Assembly: GCA_948585895.1 (NCBI GenBank) | Contig: CAPBNZ010000002.1 | Span: 6,857-57,597 of the forward strand | Source: an uncultured Clostridia bacterium | GTDB lineage: Bacteria; Bacillota; Clostridia; TANB77; CAG-508 | Length of the DNA: 50,741 nt | Direction: 5' to 3' | Shown here: positions 34,369 through 42,689 of the stretch, piece after piece | How the letters are laid out: each line of letters begins with the position of its first letter | Position numbering within the stretch: the stretch's first letter is position 1 | Made by a program: the position numbers and the translations under genes | The notes under the pieces: model-generated | The model's input: the letters and a program-made list of their open reading frames with translations, nothing else | Told to the model about the DNA's origin: nothing | The model's database searches: none

Positions 34369-35733
34369 ATGAAAGATTATATAACGATAATAGGCGGTGG
34401 ATTAGCTGGATGTGAGGCAGCTTATCAAATTGCAAAGCAAAAAATAAAAGTAAAATTATATGAAATGAAACCACATAAATATTCGCCAGCACATAGTAAT
34501 GAAAATTTAGCAGAAGTTGTGTGTAGCAATTCTTTTAAGTCTAATTTACTAACGAATGCTTGCGGCTTATTAAAAGAGGAATTACGAAGGTTAGATTCTT
34601 TATTAATTCAAATAGCAGATGAGACAAAAGTACCAGCAGGACAAGCATTAGCAGTAGATAGAGAATTATTTGCTCAAAGGGTAACAGAAGAAATAAGTAA
34701 AAATCCTTATATTGAGATTGTTAATGAAGAAGTGACAGATGTAAAAGAAATGGTGAAAAGAGGAATTGTTATTATTGCTACAGGTCCATTGACTTCAAAT
34801 GCATTAGCAAATGAAATTCAAAAATTAACAGGTCAAGACAAATTATATTTTTATGATGCAGCAGCACCAATTTTAGAAAAAGATAGCATTGATTTTCAGA
34901 TTGGTTTTTATGGAGATAGATATCGTCAGGAAAAGAAAAAAGACGAAACAGAAGAACAATGGAAACAAAGATTGGCAAAACAAGAAAGAGAAGAGCAAAG
35001 TTATATTAACCTTCCTATGAATCAAGAAGAATATGAGTCTTTTTGGAAAGAATTAGTACAAGCAGAAGTGGTAACTTTACACGATTTTGAAAAGAGAGAG
35101 ATTTTTGAAGGATGTATGCCAATTGAAATCATGGCAAAAAGAGGAATTGATACACTAAGATTTGGACCAATGAAGCCAGTTGGATTTGATGACCCAAGAA
35201 CACGGAAGAAGACCTTATGCTGTAGTTCAGCTAAGACAAGATGATAAACAAGCAAGCCTTTATAATATGGTTGGCTTTCAAACTAATTTAAAATATGGAG
35301 AACAAAAGAGAATATTTACTAAGATACCAGGATTAAAACAAGCAGAATTTGTTAAATATGGAGTGATGCACAGAAATACTTATATTAATTCTAGTTATTT
35401 ATTAAATGAGACATATCAACTAAAAGCGATACCAAACTTATACTTTGCAGGACAAATTACGGGTGTAGAAGGTTATGTAGAATCTATTTCCTCTGGTCTA
35501 GTGGCTGCACTGAATGCAATTAATGATTTTAGGGACGGAGGAAAAAATCATTGTTTTTCAAAATATACAGTGATAGGGGCTCTGGCTAACTATATTTCTA
35601 CCCCCAATGATAAATTCCAACCAATGAATGCTAATTTGGTATCTTGCCAGAATTAGAGGGGAAAAGAATTAGGGATAAGAAAGAAAGGTATAAGAAGCTA
35701 GCTCAAAGAAGTTTAGTAAATTTAAATATTTAA
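34369..35733 (+). CDS. trmFO: TrmFO, folate-dependent tRNA U54 methyltransferase, with +1 shift at CGGA and a late -1 lesion
   Basis: Joined frames give about 454 residues. TrmFO makes m5U54 in tRNA from methylene-tetrahydrofolate and FADH2. The FAD-binding start is IIGGGLAGCEAAYQIA, then VCSNSFKSNLLTNACGLLKEELR in pieces, DAAAPI and PMKPVGFDDPRT (to 35202). There C35203 breaks the frame; the next frame continues GRRPYAVVQLRQD..., then the GVEGYVESISSGLVAALNA block. A second change, one T missing near 35636, replaces the conserved NFGILPEL...KKERY...AQRSL tail (readable to TAA at 35733) with LVSCQN and a stop at 35656. The first break fits the CGGA pattern seen elsewhere; the second does not and could be mutation or error. 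If only the first is recoded, the protein lacks about 30 C-terminal residues. Confidence 0.85.
35200..35206 (+). other. ACA-CGGA frameshift site in trmFO
   Basis: Zero frame reads ACA CGG AAG; the family sequence DPRTGRRPYAVVQLR requires ACA (C)GGA AGA AGA. The extra base is C35203 at a codon boundary. Confidence 0.85.
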
Positions 35734-35902
35734 GTAATTAGATTTTTTAAGATGAATTATTACAAATATTGTTAAAATATTACAATTTTGTGAATTTTAT
35801 AATAATTTACGTAAAGTAGTTGATGGATTTGACTTTTTCTGCTATAATTATAATAAGTGTATTAAAAGATATACATTTTTGTATATTGAAGGGAGTAAGA
35901 TT

Positions 35903-37363
35903 ATGGAAGAAAAAGTAATTAAAATATTAGAAGAAAAAATTCAGACTTTAGAACAAGAAAGAGAAGAAATAGAAAAGAATATTGACAAATTAAAAGGAGA
36001 GCTAGAATTTAGAGATGGGAAGCTAGGAAATTCGTTAGAACAAAAAGAATTAGAGAATGATTTGCACAAAATTGAATTGGAAATAAAAATGTCTTATGAT
36101 GAAAAGAAGAGTTTTGAAAAATGGATTAGTACAAAAGAACAAGCTAATGAGGAAGTTAACGAGAACAAAAAGAAAAAAGAAAGTTTGTCAAAAGATGAAA
36201 AACAGTGTAAAGAAGCGATAGCAGAAATAGAGGGTAAATATGACTCAAAAGATGGTAAATTAAGCAAACCAGGAGAACTTATAGAATATGAAAATGATTT
36301 GCAAAAAATTCAAAGTGAAATTGAAGCACTAGATAATTCAATAAAGAAAAAAGAAAGAAAAATTGTAAGTGCTACTAAGAACATTTCAAAAATTATAGAG
36401 AAATATGGCAAACAAATAGAAAGAAGAGATGCTGAAGCATATGATAGAGATTGGGAAGAAGCAATCAAAGAAAATGAAAGAAGAGACGCTGAAGCATATG
36501 ACAAAGATTGGGAAGAAGCAATCAAAGAAAACGAAAGAAGAGACGCTGAAGCATATGACAGAGATTGGGAAGAGGCAATCAGAGAAAATGAAAGAAGAGA
36601 TGCCGAAGCTTATAGCATGAAATTGGAACCTTTTTATGCAATATCAATTGGAAAAGAAGCAGAGATAACATATAACGGAGAGACATATAAAGTTAGCAGT
36701 AGAAAAACAGATAAAGGATATAACTTGAAGCAAGGTAAAACAGAAAAAATGATATATAAATGGACGGATTTGGAACAAGAAAATAGTGAAAAAGTAAATG
36801 AGCTGTTAAGTAAAGGAAAAATAGATCCAGTCGTAATTAATGCAATTGCACGTTCGAAAATGCCACGTGAAGACAAAAAGATAGTAATGCAAGAATATAT
36901 AACAGATTGTTGGTATGGATTAACCAAAGACGGTGAAGATGGGCGTCCAAAATGGGAGACTGTAGGAAAAGTACAATATGTGGATGAATACAGTGAAACA
37001 AAAGAAATGACTGTTAAAGAAAAGGGGAATATTTTTACTAGGATAAAAGAAGCGATAGCGAAAAAATATAAAAGTAATAAATTAAATAAAGCTCAGAAAA
37101 CATTAATGAAAAATAAGGTAAAAGCCATAAATTTACAAAATAAAAATGGAAAGAGTGCTAGAAATAGAGATAACAAACAGGGACCAAACCAATCAGATAT
37201 TAATAGATTGAATAATGCAAAACTTAGAGTAAAAGAAGCTTGGGAGAAAAAGGCAAATATTAAAGTTGACAATAAAGACAATAGAATAGAAAAAGTGGCA
37301 AATAGTAAAGCAATAGAAAAAGAAACAGAAAATGAGAGGAATGAACAAGAAGAACGTATGTAA
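35903..37363 (+). CDS. Coiled-coil repeat protein of unknown function
   Basis: 486 residues from the ATG at 35903, which follows GAAGGGAG; an in-frame TTG 24 bases upstream lacks a ribosome site. Residues 1-170 are almost continuous heptad-like coiled coil. Residues about 173-238 are three and a half copies of a 19-residue repeat, ERRDAEAYDRDWEEAIKEN. The middle (about 240-370) looks globular (ISIGKEAEITYNGETYKVSS, YITDCWYGLTKDGEDGRPKW). The end is Lys/Asn-rich and disordered. No signal peptide or membrane segment, so it is cytoplasmic. The gene stands alone between trmFO and rpsL and ends at a strong terminator. No family recognised; a structural or phage-derived protein is possible. Confidence 0.75.
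   Translation: MEEKVIKILEEKIQTLEQEREEIEKNIDKLKGELEFRDGKLGNSLEQKELENDLHKIELEIKMSYDEKKSFEKWISTKEQANEEVNENKKKKESLSKDEKQCKEAIAEIEGKYDSKDGKLSKPGELIEYENDLQKIQSEIEALDNSIKKKERKIVSATKNISKIIEKYGKQIERRDAEAYDRDWEEAIKENERRDAEAYDKDWEEAIKENERRDAEAYDRDWEEAIRENERRDAEAYSMKLEPFYAISIGKEAEITYNGETYKVSSRKTDKGYNLKQGKTEKMIYKWTDLEQENSEKVNELLSKGKIDPVVINAIARSKMPREDKKIVMQEYITDCWYGLTKDGEDGRPKWETVGKVQYVDEYSETKEMTVKEKGNIFTRIKEAIAKKYKSNKLNKAQKTLMKNKVKAINLQNKNGKSARNRDNKQGPNQSDINRLNNAKLRVKEAWEKKANIKVDNKDNRIEKVANSKAIEKETENERNEQEERM
36419..36615 (+). repeat. 57-bp in-frame tandem repeat (about 3.5 copies)
   Basis: Units at 36419, 36476 and 36533 and a partial one at 36590, nearly identical at DNA level. They encode the 19-residue repeat of the coiled-coil protein. 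The high DNA identity indicates recent expansion and likely copy-number variation. Confidence 0.9.
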
Positions 37364-37371
37364 AGCCTAAT

Positions 37372-37401
37372 AAAAACTTGGAAATTTTTCCAAGTTTTTA
37401 T
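37372..37401 (+). terminator. Intrinsic terminator after the coiled-coil gene
   Basis: AAAAACTTGGAAA and TTTCCAAGTTTTT form a near-perfect stem with T-run. Confidence 0.9.
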
Positions 37402-37429
37402 TGACTTATAAAAGGGAAAATGGTAAAAT
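37401..37429 (+). promoter_or_regulatory. Promoter for rpsL
   Basis: TTGACT, 17-base spacer, TAAAAT. The leader of about 125 bases contains a small CACACAT/ATGTGT hairpin near 37492. Confidence 0.75.
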
Positions 37430-37558
37430 AGAAACTGTTATGGTAATTGTATGTATGGTACAAATCCGTAATGATTTATCTTTTAGCACACATAATGTGT
37501 TAAAAAAGTGCAACCAAATGAAGCACTCACAAATAGAAAAATAGGAGGTGAAATTTAA

Positions 37559-37972
37559 GTGCCAACAATTAATCAATTAGTAAGAAAAGGAAGAAAAACA
37601 GGAGTAACAAAATCAACTGCACCAGCTCTTCAACATGGATGGAATTCTAAAAACAAAAAATTAACAAATAATAGAGCTCCACAAAAAAGAGGCGTATGTA
37701 CAGTTGTAAAAACAGTTACACCTAAAAAGCCAAACTCAGCATTAAGAAAAGTTGCCAGAGTTAGACTTTCTAATGGTTATGAAGTTACATCTTATATTCC
37801 AGGTATAGGACATAACTTACAAGAACACAGTGTTGTATTAATCAGAGGAGGTAGAGTAAAAGACCTTCCAGGTGTTAGATATCATATTATCAGAGGAACT
37901 TTAGATACAGCAGGTGTAAAAGACAGAATGCAAGCGCGTTCAAAATATGGAGCAAAACGTCCTAAAAAATAG
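37559..37972 (+). CDS. rpsL: Ribosomal protein uS12
   Basis: 137 residues from a GTG behind ATAGGAGGTG. MPTINQLVRKGRK starts the protein. Conserved loops: VKTVTPKKPNSALRKVARV (about 49-67) and GRVKDLPGVRYHIIRG (about 97-112), the decoding-centre residues associated with streptomycin sites, with Lys in the TPKKPNS loop unchanged. First gene of the str cluster; rpsG, fusA and tuf follow but are separated by gaps of 372, 170 and 337 bases. A tightly packed operon would be usual. Confidence 0.98.
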   Translation: MPTINQLVRKGRKTGVTKSTAPALQHGWNSKNKKLTNNRAPQKRGVCTVVKTVTPKKPNSALRKVARVRLSNGYEVTSYIPGIGHNLQEHSVVLIRGGRVKDLPGVRYHIIRGTLDTAGVKDRMQARSKYGAKRPKK

Positions 37973-38124
37973 AAAAAATTAAATTAGATATTTTGTATAT
38001 TATATATAAATTTCAAACTTTGTATTTACTATACATAGAGAGAATATACAAAAAACGATGGATTCATTTTTAGATAATTTAGGAATATTAGCAAAAATTA
38101 AAATAGTGCTTGTTATTTTGTCGA

Positions 38125-38220
38125 AAATTTAAGGTACTTAAATTTAGAATAGATAAATAAGTGCTATACGTAAGAAAAATAAATTTTCTTGCGAGTACCT
38201 AAGATGCTTTTATAAAGCAT
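38125..38220 (+). promoter_or_regulatory. Structured leader of rpsG with alternative hairpins
   Basis: The 372-base rpsL-rpsG gap contains two competing folds. One is a perfect local hairpin AAATTTAAG-GTA-CTTAAATTT (about 38126-38146). In the other, AGGTACT (38132-38138) pairs with AGTACCT (38194-38200), stacking on CGTAAGAAAA (38169-38178) / TTTTCTTGCG (38184-38193). ATGCTTT/AAAGCAT (38204-38220) follows. Sharing of 38132-38138 between folds suggests a switch. In Escherichia coli the rpsL-rpsG gap is the S7 autoregulation site; equivalence here is inference. Confidence 0.55.
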
Positions 38221-38344
38221 TAATAAAGAGGAAGCATAGACCTTATATCATTGCTTTACAAATATGAGAAAACACTCAATTCGCAGTGAACATGACAAAA
38301 AGGTAAAATGCATCCCCTTACAAAGATTTAAGGAGGGAAGAATA

Positions 38345-38815
38345 GTGCCAAGAAAAGGATATATAGCAAAAAGAGAAGTATTACCAGATCCAATTTACAA
38401 CAGCAAAGTTGTTACAAAATTAGTAAACAATATCATGTTAGATGGTAAAAAATCAGTTGCTCAAAAAATAGTATATGATGCATTTGATATTATAAAAGAA
38501 AAAGAAGGAAAAAATCCTTTAGAAGTTTTTGAAGCAGCTTTAGAAAATGTTATGCCAGTTCTTGAAGTTAAAGCAAGAAGAGTAGGTGGAGCAACTTACC
38601 AAGTTCCATTAGAAATTAGACCAGAAAGAAGACAAACTTTAGGATTAAGATGGATTGTAACATATGCTAGAAATAGACATGAAAAAACAATGGCTGAAAA
38701 ATTAGCTGGCGAATTAATGGATGCAGTAGCTGGAAACGGTGGAGCATTTAAGAAAAAAGAAGATACCCATAGAATGGCTGAAGCAAATAAAGCTTTTGCT
38801 CATTACAAATGGTAG
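38345..38815 (+). CDS. rpsG: Ribosomal protein uS7
   Basis: 156 residues from the GTG at 38345 directly after TTAAGGAGGGAAGAATA. The upstream in-frame ATG at 38264 would add 27 unrelated residues. The protein begins PRKGYIAKREVLPDPIYNS. KLVNNIMLDGKKSVAQKIVYDA, ARRVGGATYQVPLEIRPERR and the C-terminal helix ...ANKAFAHYKW are family hallmarks. It nucleates assembly of the 30S head by binding 16S rRNA and is a translational repressor of the str operon in other bacteria. Confidence 0.98.
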   Translation: MPRKGYIAKREVLPDPIYNSKVVTKLVNNIMLDGKKSVAQKIVYDAFDIIKEKEGKNPLEVFEAALENVMPVLEVKARRVGGATYQVPLEIRPERRQTLGLRWIVTYARNRHEKTMAEKLAGELMDAVAGNGGAFKKKEDTHRMAEANKAFAHYKW

Positions 38816-38837
38816 GATTTTACAAAAAGTAACAATT

Positions 38838-38916
38838 TAGACATTTTTAGCATTTCTTTCAAACCTCGATATTTTATCAGGCAACTTTCGTTTGAGAGAA
38901 ACAATCAAAATGTCTA
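38838..38916 (+). promoter_or_regulatory. Nested-stem leader of fusA
   Basis: Outer stem TAGACATTTT (38838-38847) / AAAATGTCTA (38907-38916), 10 bp perfect. Inner stem TTTCTTTCAAAC (38853-38864) / GTTTGAGAGAAA (38890-38901), 12 bp with one mismatch. The loop is 25 bases. No T-run, so it looks like a protein-binding or stability element rather than a terminator. Confidence 0.6.
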
Positions 38917-38985
38917 CCTTATTGCTTGGGATAGAATCCAATACTGAAATAGAAAAGAGATATTGAAAGGGGGAAATATAAAGAA

Positions 38986-41067
38986 ATGGCAGGAAGAGCA
39001 TACCCATTAGAAAGAACTAGAAATATAGGAATTATGGCACATATCGATGCTGGAAAAACAACAACAACAGAAAGAATCTTATTTTATACAGGAAAAACAC
39101 ATAAAATAGGAGAAGTTCATGAAGGTGCAGCAACTATGGACTGGATGGCACAAGAACAAGAAAGAGGAATCACTATTACTTCTGCTTGTACAACCTGTTT
39201 CTGGAATGATAATAGAATCAATATTATTGACACGCCAGGACACGTTGATTTTACAGTTGAAGTACAAAGATCTTTAAAAGTTCTTGATGGAGCAGTTACA
39301 GTTTTAGCTGCTAAAGGTGGAGTTCAACCACAAACAGAAACAGTTTGGAGACAAGCTGATAAATATAATGTACCAAGAATGGTATATGTCAATAAAATGG
39401 ATATCACTGGAGCTAACTTTATGCTTTGTATAGATCAATTAAAAAATAGATTAAAAGCAAATGCAGTTCCTATACAGTTACCAATAGGAAGTGAAGATAA
39501 CTTCAAAGGAATTATTGACTTAATTAAAATGAGAGCATTCATTCATAAAGATGAACAAGGAAAAGAAATTGAAGAAACAGACATTCCAGAAGATATGAAA
39601 GAATTAGCACAAGAATATCATGATAAAATGATAGAATCAGTTGCTGAGCAAGATGAAGAATTAATGATGAAATATTTAGATGGTGAAGAACTATCTGAAG
39701 AAGAAATCAAAAAAGGATTACGTGCTGGAACCATTGCTAACACAATTGTACCAGTAACTTGTGGATCTTCTTACAAAAACAAAGGAGTACAAGAATTATT
39801 AAATGCAATCGTTGACTATATGCCATCACCATTAGACATTGCACATATCAAAGGGGAGACACTAGATGGAGAAGAAACAGAAGCCAAAACTTCTGATACA
39901 GAACCATTTGCAGCATTAGCATTTAAAATTGCAACTGATCCATTTGTTGGAAAATTATGTTTCTTTAGAGTTTACTCAGGAATGTTAGAATCAGGTTCAA
40001 CTGTACTAAACTCAAGTAAAGACAAAAAAGAAAGAGTAGGAAGAATTCTTCAAATGCACTCAAACCATAGAGAAGATATTGATAAAGTATATGCAGGAGA
40101 TATTGCAGCAGCAGTAGGATTAAAAGATGTTACAACAGGAAACACTTTGTGTGACCCAGAACATCCAATTATATTAGAATCAATGGAATTTCCAGAGCCA
40201 GTTATCGATATTGCGATTGAGCCAAAAGATAAAGCAGCTCAAGAAAAAATGAGTATTGGTTTAGCAAAATTAGCAGAAGAAGACCCAACATTTAAGCAAT
40301 ATACTAACCAAGAAACTGGTCAAACAATTATTGCAGGTATGGGAGAATTACACTTAGATATTATTGTAGACAGATTAAAAAGAGAATTTAAAGTAGAATG
40401 TAACGTTGGTAAGCCACAAGTTGCTTACAAAGAAACCATTCGTAACAAAGTTAAAGTACAAGGTAAATTTATTCGTCAATCTGGTGGTAAGGGACAATAT
40501 GGTGATGTTTGGTTTGAAATGGAACCATTAGAGCCAGGAAAAGGAATTGAATTTGAAAGTAAAATAGTTGGTGGAGCTGTTCCAAAGGAATACATTAAGC
40601 CAATTGAACAAGGTATGAGAGAAGCTGCTGAAAGTGGAATCCTAGCTGGTTACCCAGTAATTGACTTTAAAGCTACTTTAGTAGATGGTTCATACCATGA
40701 AGTTGACTCTTCAGAAATGGCATTTAAAATAGCAGCATCAATGGCATTCAAAGAAGGATGTAAACAAGCAAAAGCAGTTATTCTTGAACCAATTATGAAA
40801 GTTGAAATAGTAGTTCCAGAAGAATATATGGGAGATGTTATTGGGGATGTAAACTCTAGACGTGGAAGAATGGAAGGTATGGATAGTAATGATGGAATGC
40901 AAGAAATCCATGCATTTATACCACTTTCTGAAATGTTTGGATATGCAACAGATTTACGTTCAAAAACACAAGGTAGAGGAACCTACTCTATGGAACCTTC
41001 ACACTATGAGGAAGTTCCAAAATCAGTATTTGAAAGTATCGTAGCTTCAAGAGCAAAAAAAGACTAA
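38986..41067 (+). CDS. fusA: Elongation factor G
   Basis: 693 residues, full length. The start ATG follows GAAAGGGGG. G domain: IMAHIDAGKTTTTERIL (about 15-31), RGITITSA, DTPGHVDFT (about 83-91), YVNKMDITGANF. Domains II-V follow, with QSGGKGQYGDVWFEMEPL in domain IV and the C-terminal GRGTYSMEPSHYEEVP. It drives ribosomal translocation and, with RRF, recycling. It follows rpsG with a structured leader and precedes tuf, as usual for the str cluster. Confidence 0.98.
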   Translation: MAGRAYPLERTRNIGIMAHIDAGKTTTTERILFYTGKTHKIGEVHEGAATMDWMAQEQERGITITSACTTCFWNDNRINIIDTPGHVDFTVEVQRSLKVLDGAVTVLAAKGGVQPQTETVWRQADKYNVPRMVYVNKMDITGANFMLCIDQLKNRLKANAVPIQLPIGSEDNFKGIIDLIKMRAFIHKDEQGKEIEETDIPEDMKELAQEYHDKMIESVAEQDEELMMKYLDGEELSEEEIKKGLRAGTIANTIVPVTCGSSYKNKGVQELLNAIVDYMPSPLDIAHIKGETLDGEETEAKTSDTEPFAALAFKIATDPFVGKLCFFRVYSGMLESGSTVLNSSKDKKERVGRILQMHSNHREDIDKVYAGDIAAAVGLKDVTTGNTLCDPEHPIILESMEFPEPVIDIAIEPKDKAAQEKMSIGLAKLAEEDPTFKQYTNQETGQTIIAGMGELHLDIIVDRLKREFKVECNVGKPQVAYKETIRNKVKVQGKFIRQSGGKGQYGDVWFEMEPLEPGKGIEFESKIVGGAVPKEYIKPIEQGMREAAESGILAGYPVIDFKATLVDGSYHEVDSSEMAFKIAASMAFKEGCKQAKAVILEPIMKVEIVVPEEYMGDVIGDVNSRRGRMEGMDSNDGMQEIHAFIPLSEMFGYATDLRSKTQGRGTYSMEPSHYEEVPKSVFESIVASRAKKD

Positions 41068-41100
41068 ATTGAATTTTAATTAGCATGTTACACATCTTCA

Positions 41101-41157
41101 TTATAAATTACAAATTTGGAATGGATTTCGATACATTTTCTAGCTTGTAATTTATAA
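41101..41157. repeat. 13-bp perfect inverted repeat after fusA
   Basis: TTATAAATTACAA and TTGTAATTTATAA with a 31-base loop, 34 bases after the fusA stop. It is followed by A-rich rather than T-rich sequence, so terminator function on the + strand is doubtful. Confidence 0.55.
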
Positions 41158-41227
41158 AAAAGATATATAATATATGAAATTGATAGGCAATTTAATGAAA
41201 TGAAAAAATAAAAAGAAACCAAAACAC

Positions 41228-41256
41228 TTGATTTTTTAGCAAAAGTATTGTAAAAT
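41228..41256 (+). promoter_or_regulatory. Promoter for tuf
   Basis: TTGATT, 17-base spacer, TAAAAT, giving a leader of about 145 bases. The leader contains AAAATGC-CAA-GCATTTT (near 41327-41343). Confidence 0.7.
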
Positions 41257-41404
41257 GCTTATGCATAAAGAAGTTATTAAATTTATTAAATAGTAGCTGA
41301 AGGCAAAGAAAAAGATAAAAAAGAGTAAAATGCCAAGCATTTTGTAAATTTATCTGTAATCGGTAAAGCCACAACAGCTAACTCAAAATTAAGGAGGATT
41401 AAAA

Positions 41405-42607
41405 ATGGCAAAAGCAAAATTTGAAAGAACAAAACCACACGTTAATATTGGTACAATTGGTCACGTAGACCACGGAAAAACAACAACAACAGCAGCTATT
41501 ACAAAATATTTATCATTATTAGGAAAAGCACAATTTGAAGCATATGATCAAATCGATGGTGCTCCAGAAGAGCAAGCAAGAGGAATCACAATTAACACAG
41601 CACACGTTGAATATGAAACAGACAACAGACACTATGCACACGTTGACTGTCCAGGACATGCTGACTATGTTAAAAACATGATTACAGGTGCAGCACAAAT
41701 GGATGGTGCAGTATTAGTTGTATCAGCAGCAGATGGACCTATGCCACAAACAAGAGAACACATATTACTTGCTAGACAAGTTGGGGTTAAATACATCGTT
41801 GTATATTTAAACAAATGTGATATGGTTGATGACCCAGAATTATTAGAATTAGTTGAAATGGAAGTTAGAGACTTACTTAGTGAATATGATTTCCCAGGAG
41901 ATGATATTCCAATCATAAAAGGATCTTCATTAAAAGTATTAGAAAGCACTTCAACAAATCCTGATGACGAAGTTTATAAACCTATGAAAGAATTAATGGA
42001 AGCAGTTGATAGTTATATTCCAACACCAGAAAGACCAGTTGACCAACCATTCCTAATGCCAGTTGAAGACGTATTCACAATTACAGGACGTGGAACAGTT
42101 GCAACAGGTAGAGTAGAAAGAGGAATTATTAAAGTTTCTGATGAAGTTGAAATCATTGGATTATCAACAGAAAGAAAGAAAACTGTTATTACAGGTGTTG
42201 AAATGTTCAGAAAATTATTAGATCAAGCTGAAGCTGGAGATAATATTGGAGCATTATTAAGAGGAATTGATAGAAAAGAAATCGAAAGAGGTCAAGTTCT
42301 AGCTAAACCAGGAACAATCAATCCACATACAAAATTCACTTCTGAAGTTTATGTATTAACAAAAGAAGAAGGTGGAAGACATACACCATTCTTCAATGGA
42401 TATAGACCACAATTCTATTTCAGAACAACAGATGTTACAGGTGTTATTGAATTAGCAGCTGGAACAGAAATGGTTATGCCAGGAGATAACATATCAATGA
42501 CAATTGAATTAATTACACCTATCGCTATCGAAAAGGGACTAAGATTCGCTATTCGTGAAGGTGGTAGAACAGTAGGTTCAGGTGTTGTTGCTGATATATT
42601 AGAGTAA
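41405..42607 (+). CDS. tuf: Elongation factor Tu
   Basis: 400 residues, start after AAGGAGG. GTP-binding motifs GHVDHGKTTTTAA (about 19-31), RGITINTAHVEYE, DCPGHADYVKNMITGA (about 81-96) and LNKCDMVDD; domain II has the GRGTVATGRVERG stretch; domain III ends FAIREGGRTVGSGVV. It delivers aminoacyl-tRNA to the ribosome. It is last of the str cluster and followed by its own terminator, behind which a prophage has inserted. Confidence 0.99.
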   Translation: MAKAKFERTKPHVNIGTIGHVDHGKTTTTAAITKYLSLLGKAQFEAYDQIDGAPEEQARGITINTAHVEYETDNRHYAHVDCPGHADYVKNMITGAAQMDGAVLVVSAADGPMPQTREHILLARQVGVKYIVVYLNKCDMVDDPELLELVEMEVRDLLSEYDFPGDDIPIIKGSSLKVLESTSTNPDDEVYKPMKELMEAVDSYIPTPERPVDQPFLMPVEDVFTITGRGTVATGRVERGIIKVSDEVEIIGLSTERKKTVITGVEMFRKLLDQAEAGDNIGALLRGIDRKEIERGQVLAKPGTINPHTKFTSEVYVLTKEEGGRHTPFFNGYRPQFYFRTTDVTGVIELAAGTEMVMPGDNISMTIELITPIAIEKGLRFAIREGGRTVGSGVVADILE

Positions 42608-42617
42608 TAAAACCAGT

Positions 42618-42660
42618 AATAGCAAGGGTTACAAAGATTTGTAGCACCTTGCTATTTTTA
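42618..42660 (+). terminator. Intrinsic terminator after tuf
   Basis: AATAGCAAGG and CCTTGCTATT form a 10-bp perfect stem with a 19-base loop, then TTTAT. Confidence 0.88.
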
Positions 42661-42662
42661 TA

Positions 42663-42684
42663 TTTAACAACTTTTTAACAACTT
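42663..42684. repeat. Back-to-back 11-bp direct repeat, candidate attachment region
   Basis: TTTAACAACTT occurs twice without a gap, between the tuf terminator and the integrase stop codon. Integrase cores usually lie here. The partner site would be at the other end of the element, outside the window. Confidence 0.45.
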
Positions 42685-42689
42685 GGTAT

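Noticed and set aside
36310..36525. Minus-strand open frame opposite the 57-bp repeat
   Set aside because: It is the mirror of the repeat region of the coiled-coil gene and has no ribosome site.
41101..41157. 13-bp inverted repeat as fusA terminator
   Set aside because: It is followed by an A-run, not a T-run, and the loop is 31 bases; left as an unexplained repeat.
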